A stretch of 17,941 nt of DNA from Mucidula mucida. Lineage: Eukaryota; Basidiomycota; Agaricomycetes; Agaricales; Physalacriaceae. The position numbers and the translations under genes were made by a program. The stretch covers positions 1 to 17,941 of the forward strand of contig JADNYV010000686.1 of assembly GCA_015501055.1 (NCBI GenBank). Reading direction: 5' to 3'. Below, one piece after another: positions 1-9,290 of this stretch. Position 1 is the first letter of the stretch. Each line of letters starts with the position of its first letter. A model generated the notes under the pieces. That model was not told the DNA's origin. It worked only from the letters and a program-made list of their open reading frames with translations, and did not search any database.

Positions 1-162
1 TCGGAACTCGAGGCATCATACTAGTGTCCGGTTCAGGTATGGGTCTCCCAGCTATTGATGAAGTTACTGTGCTGACGAGTCCATCAAGCCAGGAACTAAA
101 TAACTCGAAAGCCAAGTCTTCATCCACTGGTTCGTCCAAGATCGTAGATATGTCTGACTCTC

Positions 163-703
163 TTATCGAATCAGAACGATCAGGAGACGAGTTCTCGGGT
201 GTATCTGACAGGATGCGACGGAGTCATGCAGTATGTCATAGTCTGACAGGTCTGATTCTGATACTGACTGCAATTCTGGCATAGATCCATCATCCGAGTC
301 GTCATCATCAGAGGTATAACTCGAACTCGACGTGCTCGTTTCGTCATACGAGCTTGTTTCGGTACTTGTTGCAGTGTCGCTGTCAGAATCGGGTTCGTCC
401 TCTTCGGGAATTGGAGAGAGTCGTCTCTCCCACCCTTGGGAAATCAAGGTAACAATTCATCGAAGAGTTTTCTACGTCGAGATACTTACGTAGAAGCTCT
501 TCAGACTTCACAGATCGCCTGCCGACTGCAGTTTTCAGTAGAATGACCGTCATCAATGCACTCAGTGCATAAAGGGCCCAAGGTTCGTCATTCTCCATTC
601 GGGTTAAGATGTCTGCCAATATTTCAGACATTGTATCCTCGGTAGGGCCATAGTGGCACCATTCGTTCTTCATGGAAGTATTGGACAACATGTTGTTGTA
701 CAA
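163..703 (-). pseudogene. Spliced or decayed acidic downstream frame of the retroelement, with a candidate intron at 435-489
   Basis: Two minus-strand frames (703 to 383 and 447 to 163) join in phase if an intron from 489 to 435 is removed. The donor is GTAAGT, the acceptor CCCAAG, the length 55 nt. The junction reads SEELL-R-WERRLSPIPEE. The second exon is Asp/Ser/Thr-rich and includes DDGSMPELQSVSES, matching the motif in the frame at 862-1116. The frame ends at 163. Another minus-strand frame then stays open to the left edge (about 162-1, ending GRPIPEPDTSMMPRVP), so a frame change occurs near 160-230. No catalytic motif is visible. It could be the gag-pol linker or a captured host fragment. 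Confidence 0.35.
435..489 (-). other. Candidate spliceosomal intron inside the retroelement
   Basis: The minus strand reads CTAC|GTAAGTATC at the donor and TTTCCCAAG|GGTGGG at the acceptor. The 55-nt size matches introns of the host genes in this window. Removal fuses two open frames in phase (codon split after base 1). There is no strong branch-point sequence, so splicing is inferred only. Confidence 0.35.
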
Positions 704-861
704 CTGAACGAAGTCACAACCGGATCGCTCCAGGTTGTGTCGGATTGCGTGCCAAGTTCCAGCTGCAGTTCCTGCTCCTCGCTCATCTCATCAGTACTGA
801 TTGCTCTTGAGCATCCTCATGATCTCCTCTGTCTCAGAGATATCCGATTCGGAAACAGCCA

Positions 862-1116
862 TCAATCAGTAAGGAATCGTTGTCCAAGTCTCATCTGTCT
901 TGATACAGACAACAGATCAGGCATTGACTCATCATCGGAGTCGTTAACATATACGTCTGCGGGATCCAAGTCTGATCCCTCTGAATAGTCGGAACCAGCA
1001 ATTAGGTCTGGTAGCGAGTCGTGTTCGGATTCGTTATCCGAGTCCGATTCGCTGGGAATTTCAGGTATACTTTCATTCCACAGCGAGTCTATGTGATCAT
1101 GAATCTCGTCTAGCAA
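862..1116 (-). CDS. Short acidic frame overlapping the end of gag
   Basis: This 84-codon frame overlaps the gag stop by 7 bases in the -1 frame relative to gag and begins at a TTG, so it has no start of its own. It is rich in Asp, Glu and Ser and carries two copies of a motif, EHDSLPDLIAGS and DDESMPDLLSVS, that recurs as DDGSMPELQSVS near position 270. Such acidic linkers lie between gag and protease in some fungal gag-pol polyproteins (recollection, not a search). No clear slippery heptamer precedes the overlap. It may be the remnant of a frameshift fusion or of a frame broken by an indel. Confidence 0.4.
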   Translation of the reverse strand: MLDEIHDHIDSLWNESIPEIPSESDSDNESEHDSLPDLIAGSDYSEGSDLDPADVYVNDSDDESMPDLLSVSRQMRLGQRFLTD

Positions 1117-4004
1117 GTCTGTAGGTCCAGATATCCCCGAAGAATATCCTCAACCTCTGAAACTGCCGGTGAGCTGTCTCTCTCGACTGGCGCTGATGAG
1201 TTCCCAAATCTCGGGTTTTCAACAGTTTCCCAAGTTGAAAGAATACCAACCAGAGTGTCGGAGGTCGTAGATTCAGGTAAGGATATCATTACCGAATGAG
1301 TTCCAATGTTGAGTCTAACGTGCCGTTGTACCAGGTCAACAAAGTCGACTTTCATGTCTTCCATCATATCCCGGAAGAAACGCCAGATATCAAGGTGCTC
1401 TGAGTCAATTACCGACGCTGATTCATCAGTGTTAATCAGTTCCAGACTTTCAGCTTCTACAAGCATCGTCAAATCATCGTTGGGGTCCGATTCAAACGTT
1501 ACTGAGTGGATCCCCGGTACCCTTCTAGTAGCATCAGATTGTTTTCGAAGCTGTTCGATGTCTATATCGACACCAGCAGCTCGCATTCCAGGCGGTGAGT
1601 TGCCTTTCCCAGATACAAACTTCCCCAGTGGGCACTGACGAGCCATGTGACCAGGTTCCTTGCAGCGGAAGCATTTCCCCGCTGCTCGCAACTCATCCTT
1701 CTCCTTCTCGGAGAGTTTGGTTCGCGGTGCCGTGGTTCGCGAAGTGCTGGCTATGCCATCACCGCCAAATCGATTACCAGATGGACGAGAAAAGGATTTA
1801 TGATTCTTGTGATGGGACTTGAATTTCCGTTTCTTCTCAGTTCGAGACGTTTTTACAGACTGACTGTGTATCTTAACAGGTTCTGTATGCTTGGATCCCA
1901 ATGATTCGCCATGACCGGACTTATCCTTCTTCTTTCCAGAGGAAGGCGTCGCTACATTCTCGATGAGTTCAAGCAGCTCAGCTTGCTGCTCGACGTCACT
2001 ATAGGACGAGATCTCTGGATTAAGTTTCTCTCGCCACAGTCCTTGCTGTAAGTTTTTATTCAAGCCAGACCACAGCTTGTGAACCTTCTCACGTTCGTCC
2101 ATCAGGCCGACTGTATTGAAGAGTTTGCGCAGTTCTCCAGTATACTGGCGAACTGTCTTGTCATTCTGAAAACTTCGCCGTAACTTTTGTCGTTGGTCGA
2201 GACGAAACGTCAATGGGAAACAATAATTATAGAGCTCAATAAAGAACTGTTTCAACCGCCAAGCCTTTGGGTCGTCTGAAACGGAAGACACGTAGAAGTC
2301 GTACGCAGTGCCAGACAAGTACCGCGAGAGTTTCAACACGCGACTACTTTTCGGCACACGGCCGTCTCGCACGTACGCGGTTCCATCGGTAACGAACTTC
2401 ATGAAGGATCGCAAGTCAGCTGCACCGTTATATTTCTCCGGCGAATCAGGCTTCAGCAATGATTTCTGATGCTTCTTTGAGGACTTCTTTGACCGTTTCT
2501 TTGACCTCTTTGAGCCTTTGCTATGCCGTTTGGACTTGTGCTTCCTGCCTTTGCCGGAACTCGAGCTTGAACTCGAGCTCGATGACGAGTTACTACTGCT
2601 GGAAGTGGACGAGTCAGATTCCTCGGAGTCTGAACTACTACTAGAGTCTGAGCTTGAGGAGTCAGAACTTGAAGAAGAGGAGCTCGAACTAGAGCTGGGA
2701 TCCGATTCAGCCTTAGATTTCTTACGGCTGGATCTTAATTTCAACGCCTTAGCCAGATAACTGTTGGGCGCGATCTGATCAACGGGCTTGGACGACATGC
2801 CTGCTTTGGGACTAGCTTGTGCTTTGCTTGCTTGTTGTTTCTTGCCACGACGATCAGGACGATCATGGACCAAATCTCGGATATGATTCTCCATAAGATC
2901 TGTCATGGGCTCAGATGAGGCTCTCCTTGATTTCTTCTTGGAGTGCTTCTTCTTCTTGTTCTTCTTAGGTCTCTCCGGAGTAGCAGGACGACTTTCATCA
3001 TCTGCCGACCCATCTGACTGAGGTTCCTTCTCTACAGGGACAGAAGTCTTAGCTTTCTTGCTTTTCTTCTTTTCCTGCTTCTTCTCAGATTTCTCCGGAC
3101 TAGCAGGGCAACTTTCGTTCTCTGCTGATTTGTTATCGGACTTCTTCTCGATGGGAGCGGCACGAGCTGATTTGGCTTGCTTATCCTTCTTGGTTTGCCT
3201 ATCCTCTTCTTGCTTCTTCAGCTTGAAGTGTGCAAGCGCGATTCCTTGCGCGTCCTCGTCGAGTTCCTCCGGTTCAAGACCGGCATTTCCCCAGTTACGG
3301 GGATCAACTTCTTTGCCCTTGTTCTTAGATGGGCCTGGTTCAGCGAGGATTTCCTCAGCTGACTCTTCGGATTCCGATCCAGACGTCTCTGGTTCGGTGG
3401 AAATGCGAACGACTTTGCTGCGTCATTCGATAGTCTGTTTCTCAGCCTTAGACATTTGGTCTTCGGCTTCATGGATGGCGGTTTCTTGTTCCGCACTCAG
3501 CCTGCTGTTATTTGGACTGGATTCCAGAACAGCAAATCTATTGGTTGTATTCAAGCGTGAGATACCAGAGCTCTCAGAGTCAGAGCTCCACGAGCTTCTA
3601 CTGCCACGACGTCTTCCTCGGACTGACGTCCAAGGAACGCCTTCATCATCAGATTGGGCGTGTCCATCATAATTGAAGGACAGTTCTGTCATCTCGGAAA
3701 GCGAGAACGATGATTGAGCCTGAGAGGCCTCCTGTGACTCGTCCTTTCGGTGGTCATCAGGGGTGCTCGGAACTAGGACATCCTCTCGTTCATAGAGAGG
3801 ACGTCCCTGTCCGGGTTGGATTCGAGCGGGGAGGCTCTCCTCCTTTAGCGAGTCCGGAGCCTGTTCCTGGGAGTCGTTGTCCATAGATTCCAGGGTAGCG
3901 ACGGCGGCGGTACCCTCAGGTATGCTGGCTGATTCGATGGCGGCAGTAGTGGTGATAGACTTCCGGTAGCGAGTGTTGTAACCGTGGGCAGATTGCGACG
4001 ACAT
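1110..4004 (-). pseudogene. Gag-like polyprotein with CCHC zinc knuckle, interrupted by one in-frame TGA
   Basis: One frame runs from the ATG at 4004 to the TAG at 1110-1112 with a single internal stop, TGA at 3423-3425, giving 193 residues before it and 770 after. The first segment starts MSSQSAHGYNTRYRKS and is polar. The next, about 3420-2907, is Lys/Glu-rich with repeated PASPEK / PATPER-type motifs. Counting from the ATG at 2906, the 598-residue part has a poly-Ser tract (about 70-118), a Lys/Arg-rich stretch (about 119-152), a gag capsid-like domain (about 155-315) and a zinc knuckle CFRCKEPGHMARQC with Cys412, Cys415, His420 and Cys425. Retroelement gag packages the element RNA into particles, and the knuckle binds nucleic acid. 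The stop looks like CGA to TGA, as from CpG deamination. Readthrough, or a separate downstream start at 2906, is possible but unproven. Confidence 0.8.
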
Positions 4005-4981
4005 CGATGTATTAATAGTAAGCTTTAAAGGTACAGTAGATAAAGGAAAACAGAATAATGTAAAAGAAAATAGCCACCAAGAGGAAGTCCAAGTTGATCA
4101 GACTCGGGGAATCCGTCGAAGGGGTGTGTAGACTAGAGGTGTAGTCGAAAGATTACTCTCGACCACTCAAAAATATGTGGGGGATTCGTGACAGTTACGA
4201 TCCTTCCACACGGGGTTGTTTGTTCGGGTTAGTTCTCGAGAGAGGATTCGAGCAAGGCTGAGTGGGATATAGAGTAGATTTTCAAAGGTTGTTCCTACAT
4301 ACGATGCGAACAGTGCTAATTAACTAGTCTGGCGCACTGCCCGCATGAGTAAGTACGAGTCATAAAATGTCCAAAACAAGTAAGCTACCACGTAGCGTAC
4401 TTGTGTCCATAACGTGTCCAAGAGGATCGGGGATTGGTTCGAAAAGGTGGCAAACGTGTCCATAGGATGAGCGGCTATGTCCGCAGATAAGATAGAAAGA
4501 TAGGAAAAATCACGCGCCCGTTACACGGACCACTTGTCACGTTGGAGTTTGTCTGACAGCGACGTCAATCGGCTGCAGAAACTCAAATTGACCAAATTCA
4601 CTCTGCAGGGCCTGCGATTGGAATCCTGACAACTTGAAGGAAGAGGAGAATCTGCAGTGGGGGCAAGGAGAGATGTACCGGCAAAGTCAAGTTCGATTTC
4701 GACCACCAGCATTCCTTGAACGGACAGCTTGTAAATCACCATTTAGTAGGTGTATGTAGTTCCATATACAAATGCTCTCCAACTTCCAGATTTATTGAAG
4801 CGACGTCGCGCATTGATGCTGGTATTAAAGTCGATAACCACGTCGTATATATACTGACAATGTAGGTGTAGTTGATGGTAAAAGAAAGAGACCGCGCTAC
4901 AAACATAATACCTAAACTGCTAGAGTGAATCATAAACCCTAATAGTAGTGATGCAAAAAAACCGATACGAGTGCGCGTGTT
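4005..4981. other. Gene-free stretch upstream of gag; may hold leader and LTR remains
   Basis: I see no supported coding region here; the ORFs at 4521-4742 and 4736-4933 are short and lack recognisable motifs. The part next to gag would be the element's leader and possible 5' LTR. On the minus strand a TGTCACGAATCC string begins at 4193, but no matching second LTR exists in the window to test it. A TGTCCA motif recurs between 4368 and 4483. The 3' untranslated region of the gene ending at 4982 presumably lies at the right end. Confidence 0.5.
4368..4483. repeat. Cluster of short TGTCCA motifs upstream of the gag gene
   Basis: TGTCCA occurs at 4368-4373, 4404-4409, 4415-4420 and 4457-4462, with TGTCCG at 4478-4483; three of the copies read GTGTCCA. 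Read towards gag (minus strand) the core is TGGACAC/TGGACA. The cluster lies 360-480 bp upstream of the gag start, where a promoter or LTR U3 region would be expected. A regulatory role is conjecture. Confidence 0.35.
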
Positions 4982-6058
4982 CTACCGAAAAGAAGAAAAC
5001 ACGTTCCAAAACCCAAGTTTGCTTAGCTTTGAAAGCCTCGGACCTCCCTCCTCCGAAGCAGACGAGGAACCCTCTACCGGTTCATCGGCGGCTACCAAGT
5101 CCCTCTTTCCTAGCGTGCACGGGACAGGGCTCTCTGCTGCACCGAGGGACGAGGTCGAAAGAGTGACTAGCGATGAAGGTAGCACAGCGGCGGGACCATT
5201 GGATGTGCTGACAGCGTTGAGGGCAGCGACTTGGGCTGCGCCCATAACAGGAGCTTTCTTTGACGCGGAAGACGCTGTAGAGGAGAGCGGGACAGGGAGA
5301 ACGATATCAGATTGAGATTTAGGATGTTCCACGACCGCGACGAGGCTGCTAGATATGATACATTGGGTGAAGGTGTCAAGAGCGGACTGAGAGGAAGACT
5401 CGGAGAGGTGATGATCCACATCGCCGCTGTCGCCCGAGATAGTCTGCTTCTCCTGACATTTCACAGGTCCTTCTACAGAATAGGCGTCCTCCGTCAAGTT
5501 CGCTTCCGAAGAGTATTCGTTCTCCTGCGTTTTTGAGGATAGTTTAGGCGAGGGCGAGGGTGCAATCTGGGGAAGGCGTGATGGTTCGTCAGGAACATCG
5601 CTCCTTTGCAAGGAGTCCGTAAGAGGATCCTGGGCGATATGGTCGATAGGTTGAGGCCCAGTCGCCGCGACGCCAGCAGGCAAAGGTTGCGATTCTAGGA
5701 TCCTGTCTTGATCGTCTTCCAGGGCCTTGACAATCTGCACACGCATATACCGCCATTCGTAGATGGTTTGCTGCGAGAATCCCGCGAAGCGGCGTCGCAT
5801 CCGTCGCACCATTTGTTGTTTTGTGAGTGTGTGCGGCAGTTCAAGAAGGGCGAGGGCAACTTCGTGAGACGAGGGAAGAGGCGGATGGTTCTCATCTTGG
5901 ATGGAAGACTCGTCAGGGGAGGCAGGCGCTGGGAAATGTTCCGAAGCGAGGGCAAACGCGGCGTGACGAAGGCGAGCGTCCAGAATATGAGACGTAGGAT
6001 TGTGCATGGCGGCTGGGAACCCGTCAGCGGTAGAAGTCAGGATTCGGAACGCGAGCAT
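4982..6058 (-). CDS. Unrecognised protein with a helix-turn-helix-like segment and Ser/Pro-rich tail
   Basis: Intronless frame of 358 codons plus stop. The ATG at 6058 (MLAFRILTSTADGF) is chosen because the frame is open a little further upstream but without another ATG. I do not recognise a named family. Residues about 60-115 are the only ordered-looking part: HEVALALLELPHTLTKQQ, then a basic run MVRRMRRRF, then SQQTIYEWRYMRVQIVK. This looks like two or three helices and could be a DNA-binding helix-turn-helix, but the WF-N-R core of a homeodomain recognition helix is absent. The remaining two thirds is low-complexity, rich in Ser, Pro, Ala and Glu, without membrane segments or a signal peptide. 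The gene points towards the retroelement. The region above the start (6130-6180) is AT-rich. A nuclear or regulatory role is only a guess. Confidence 0.6.
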   Translation of the reverse strand: MLAFRILTSTADGFPAAMHNPTSHILDARLRHAAFALASEHFPAPASPDESSIQDENHPPLPSSHEVALALLELPHTLTKQQMVRRMRRRFAGFSQQTIYEWRYMRVQIVKALEDDQDRILESQPLPAGVAATGPQPIDHIAQDPLTDSLQRSDVPDEPSRLPQIAPSPSPKLSSKTQENEYSSEANLTEDAYSVEGPVKCQEKQTISGDSGDVDHHLSESSSQSALDTFTQCIISSSLVAVVEHPKSQSDIVLPVPLSSTASSASKKAPVMGAAQVAALNAVSTSNGPAAVLPSSLVTLSTSSLGAAESPVPCTLGKRDLVAADEPVEGSSSASEEGGPRLSKLSKLGFWNVFSSFR

Positions 6059-7485
6059 ACCAGATGGCAATATAGTAATGCTCGAGTTACGCGAGCACGA
6101 TAGTTGATATGGTAGTTGGAAGCAAGAAGCAGTTGACGCAAGACACTGGCTATTTATTATATCAATATTATTCTTAAACTAAATCAATTGAGCCACTTAC
6201 CAAAAAACTGATGCTTTAGTTTGGATAGAGGATGTTCTTAGTGGGAGGATAGTTTGTTGAGGGCCATTGAGCAATACGGACCCACCGTCTCCATTCAATT
6301 AGGCCACTTATCGTTAAGTGCTACTATCAATGATTGACGTCCACTGACGGAGGCATAGGGGACGATGTGAATGAGGGGTGAGAATGAAGAGTTCATTGAG
6401 CGATCCAACGAGGGGCGTCTGACTAACACTCCTGGACCATTCAAAGTGGGCGCACGGATACGAGAACGTGGGTAGCATACGCCTCACTTGGTCGGGTTCC
6501 GATACTAGTGTGAACGAATGAGTTGAAATCACCGAAGATCTTCAGCATCCGACCGAAAGTTGCCGCCAAGGAAGGATGCACAGCCACTGACCAAGTTTCC
6601 TTCCACCATCAATACGTCCGCCAGACGGGCGCGGTCCAGCGCGCCTACGGACGAGTAAGACGTACAAGTCACAGAAAAGAGAGCTACAGGTGCTGTGAGT
6701 CCTCATCGTCTTCCGCCTCTGATCCTTTCTTCCAGGCTCCATTCAGCGCATGAGCTCGCAAATGAACAGTTGTCGCACTACCTCCCCCCCCTCTCAAGCT
6801 CACGTACTGTGCGTGATCTGGCGACGGATATGACCTTTGGCCAATCTACGCAGACGCCAGGCAGAAGTGGCACAAGCTTGGTCTTCTCTTGACGCAATAT
6901 GCCGAATTCCAGGCTTGAGTACGCGTAATCTCCCTGATGCAGAGTCTTTCTCCGGCGCTAGAACTCTGTGTTACAGTGTATTTACTCAGGCTTCACCGTG
7001 CTCTCAGTCGAACTGTATTCTATGCTGTGCTCACTTAATTAACGATGATCTGCTTTCTCGCTCGGAGGCTCTACTCTATATTCTGATACGATACCGGAGA
7101 ACGTGTCTTGGAAGGTCGCCAAAATGTTGCGCGGAGCCGATACCGAGCATAACGCACGCAGTCCATGCCCGCTAGTATCAAAATGAAGGTGTCGTACTTA
7201 CAAGCAAGGCTTTCGTAAGATTAATGGCGGCCACACGTCGGGATAATACGCCGTGACAGGACTGTATGTGTTCAAAATCTTCGAGACCGTCGACGCGTCA
7301 ATTTTAAATTGTTTTAGGCAGCAGTATCGCATTGCACAGATGAGCCTTGCCGCAGAGATTAGCTTGATTTTCGGGAACGCCCGTAGAGAGTGCTCGCAGC
7401 AGCCTTTACCCCGTTAACGCTGGCAGCATATACTCCCATGCATTTCTGCCCATATCTGGATTACCCAAGGACAGTCAAGTGGCGC
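6059..7485. other. Gene-free stretch between the divergent genes
   Basis: About 1.4 kb without a supportable gene. The left end holds the AT-rich promoter area of the minus-strand gene. The rest contains only short overlapping frames in several phases with no motif. From about 7200 onwards the sequence resembles the corresponding upstream region of paralogue B (about 10260-10610), for example GGCAGCAGTATCGCATTGC at 7318 against GGCAACAGTATCACATTGC near 10344. The duplication therefore included at least 500 bp of upstream DNA. Confidence 0.5.
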
Positions 7486-7486
7486 A

Positions 7487-7492
7487 CACGTG
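7487..7492. promoter_or_regulatory. Shared E-box CACGTG upstream of paralogue A
   Basis: CACGTG sits inside GTGGCGCACACGTGGAAAA, a run kept unchanged in paralogue B (10584-10589) although flanking bases differ. CACGTG is the usual site of bHLH regulators such as Cbf1/Pho4. An ACGCGT hexamer follows at 7524-7529 and is also kept in B (10621-10626). Function is inferred from conservation only. Confidence 0.35.
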
Positions 7493-7557
7493 GAAAAATA
7501 TTAACGGTGTTTCGCTGCTGTGGACGCGTTCGGCAAGGCCGGCTGGACAAAGAGGTG

Positions 7558-7762
7558 CACATCATTCCGTTGTTGTCATCTATTGAACCGGCCAGCCCAT
7601 TGTTCACTAGGACCATCGCTCCTGGTGAGCACGCCCGATTTGGTAACTGGAGTTTTGATAGGTCAGAATGCCTGACTTATACAAAATTCAGTTTCTCACT
7701 CTCTTCCCTTCCACCACGACATCCTCCATCAACCACCATGGCTGCTGAAATTGAGAGGCTTC
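7558..7762. repeat. 205-bp block identical to 10655-10859 (core promoter, leader and start of paralogue A)
   Basis: All 205 bases match 10655-10859 with no mismatch or gap. The block contains a TATA-like TATACAAA (7678-7685), a pyrimidine-rich run, the start context ACCACCATGG and the first 25 coding bases. Sequence on both sides drops to a clearly lower similarity. It therefore acts as a proximal promoter carried by both genes. Confidence 0.9.
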
Positions 7763-9290
7763 GGAAACTCTGCAAGGAACTTCTTGATAAGCCGTGTGTT
7801 GCATTCTACCCTTTTACTTGTCTATCTGCTAATTATCCTGCAGATGGACGGCGAACTCTAGCGATGGGGAGGACGTCGTTGTTGCTCCCGAACCCAAGGA
7901 GGCATTGACCTCCACCGACACTCTAGCCTTTCCGGAAGACTCTTCTGATTGCCTTGACGCGTCCGTTGGGCTTGAGCTCTCTAACGTCGGTGAGACCGAT
8001 GCCCAGACGTCTACAACTCATGTGTCCTCGCTCTTTGACGCGTTGTACGACGATGTGCCTTTGTATAAACCTGGTGAAGGCGACAACGACGCGCTAGTCG
8101 ACCCGTATACCCAGCCCCTGCCTTCGCTCACTGCCACTTCGAGTCTCCGATACGCCCTTACCTCTGAGGAAACCGCCGCAACATACAACGCCGCGGCACC
8201 CGAGGCTCACCATGCTATCCCATCTCAGGAAATTCAAACGTCGGTGAACGGCGTCAAGGCTCCCTTTGGAGCAGCTGGATACACTGCTCCCAAAAAGCAG
8301 ACCTGTATCCCATTTCTGGACTGGTATCAGCGACCGTTGTACCAGCTTCCTCCTCGCGCAGCGACTCAGTCGTTCAATCCTCCTGCTCCCGGAGCTAAGA
8401 TATACCTAACTATCGAACAATCTCTGTTGCTCAACCTTGGGTTCGAATACAATGCTGCCACGGGAGATTTGGATGAACCGCTTGAATGGTTCAACTCTGG
8501 ATTTGAGCCCCAAAGTTACAGCCATGATGAGGGTTCCTTTGATCTTCAGAAAGAGTACGCCGTATTTCTTTGCACACTAAGAGCAATCGTCCTAATCAAC
8601 ACAATGCAGGCAATCAGATGGATCTATCGGTCCTGTCCGCACTACAGGGAAGGCGACGAAGTCAGCATTCATATTCCACTCGCTTGTAGTCCTTCCTGAC
8701 CCGTCTCGCAGAGGTTCTACCAAGCCGTATAAGCGCCTTCAAGTGTCCGATGGTTCAGATTCCGGAAAGAAAAACAACTTGACCGCCGGACCATTGGTCA
8801 CTCTTACTGAAATTACGGCTCCACATGGCAAAACGTACGTCTTCCGTCAATGTGGCGTTCATTCACTAAACCACTTCACTTTCACAGGAAACGATTGTTT
8901 CTGCCAACTGCCGAATTGAGGACCAAATATCCCCGCGTTCATCCTTCCGCTTTTTATATATTCGAATGGTTTCCCTTGGAGTACTACTGCCCGGCGGTTC
9001 CTGATTGTACTCATCGCATGCCAAAGGACGAAATCGCGCGCCACGGGGGAACTCATATTGATAAGAATGACGACGGAATGGTGACCGTCACAGACGGGGA
9101 AAACGGAACTAAATCCATTCAACAGACCTCATTCTACAAAGATGTCGTAGATCGACAGACCAAGCATGTCTGTCCTTACTGTGACAGGCGGGTAATGCGA
9201 TCCGAGAAATCTAACGTATGCCGGCATTTTATGCATTGCACAAGTCTGCCGCGGGTGGTGGAGGCGGCGGTCGCTTTGCGTGGCAATTAG
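7738..9290 (+). CDS. Paralogue A: protein with C-terminal C2H2-like and C2HC zinc fingers (four exons)
   Basis: Exons 7738-7793, 7844-8554, 8610-8834 and 8888-9290 give 464 residues. The introns (50, 55 and 53 nt) start GTGTGT, GTACGC and GTACGT, end CAG, and the first two carry CTAAT-like branch sites. The start has an ideal context, ACCACCATGG. The N-terminus (MAAEIERLRKLCKELLDK) looks helical. Residues about 40-130 are acidic and variable. A conserved middle contains IPFLDWYQRPLYQLPPR and later GSIGPVRTTGKATKSAFIFH. Near the C-terminus are Cys365, Cys371, His383, His387 (C-x5-C-x11-H-x3-H) and Cys426, Cys429, His444, Cys448 (C-x2-C-x14-H-x3-C). I know no named family for this layout. A nucleic-acid-binding regulator is plausible, but protein-protein contact or another role is equally open. 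It is the more intact member of a tandem pair with 10835-12353. Confidence 0.8.

Larger units (their letters stand above)
1..4004 (-). mobile_element. Decayed gag-bearing retroelement (probably Ty3/gypsy-type LTR class), partial
   Basis: Read on the minus strand, this stretch starts with a gag-like polyprotein (4004 to 1110) holding a serine-rich region, a retrotransposon gag domain and a CCHC zinc knuckle. It is followed by short acidic frames down to the left edge. Domain order and composition resemble gag regions of LTR retrotransposons in agaric genomes. No protease, reverse transcriptase, RNase H or integrase motif is visible; if present they lie left of the window. One in-frame stop in gag and several frame changes in 1-1109 suggest a non-functional copy. 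I could not define either LTR or a primer-binding site, so the outer limits are uncertain and the Ty3/gypsy assignment is an inference from the gag type. Confidence 0.75.

Noticed and set aside
2518..2760. Plus-strand Glu/Leu-repeat frame
   Set aside because: It is the mirror of the poly-Ser/Asp tract of gag and has no independent support.
3058..3672. Plus-strand frame of 204 codons with hydrophobic N-terminus
   Set aside because: It is antisense to the Lys/Glu/Ser-rich part of the gag-like frame; Phe/Leu/Ser runs are what the complement of such codons gives.
4005..4193. Short 5' LTR starting TGTCACGAATCC on the minus strand
   Set aside because: Only one copy is in the window, no clear CA end or tRNA primer-binding site follows, so an LTR cannot be drawn.
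5700..5890. Homeodomain mating-type (HD) protein
   Set aside because: The recognition helix signature WF-N-R is missing, and no partner HD gene is divergently placed beside it.
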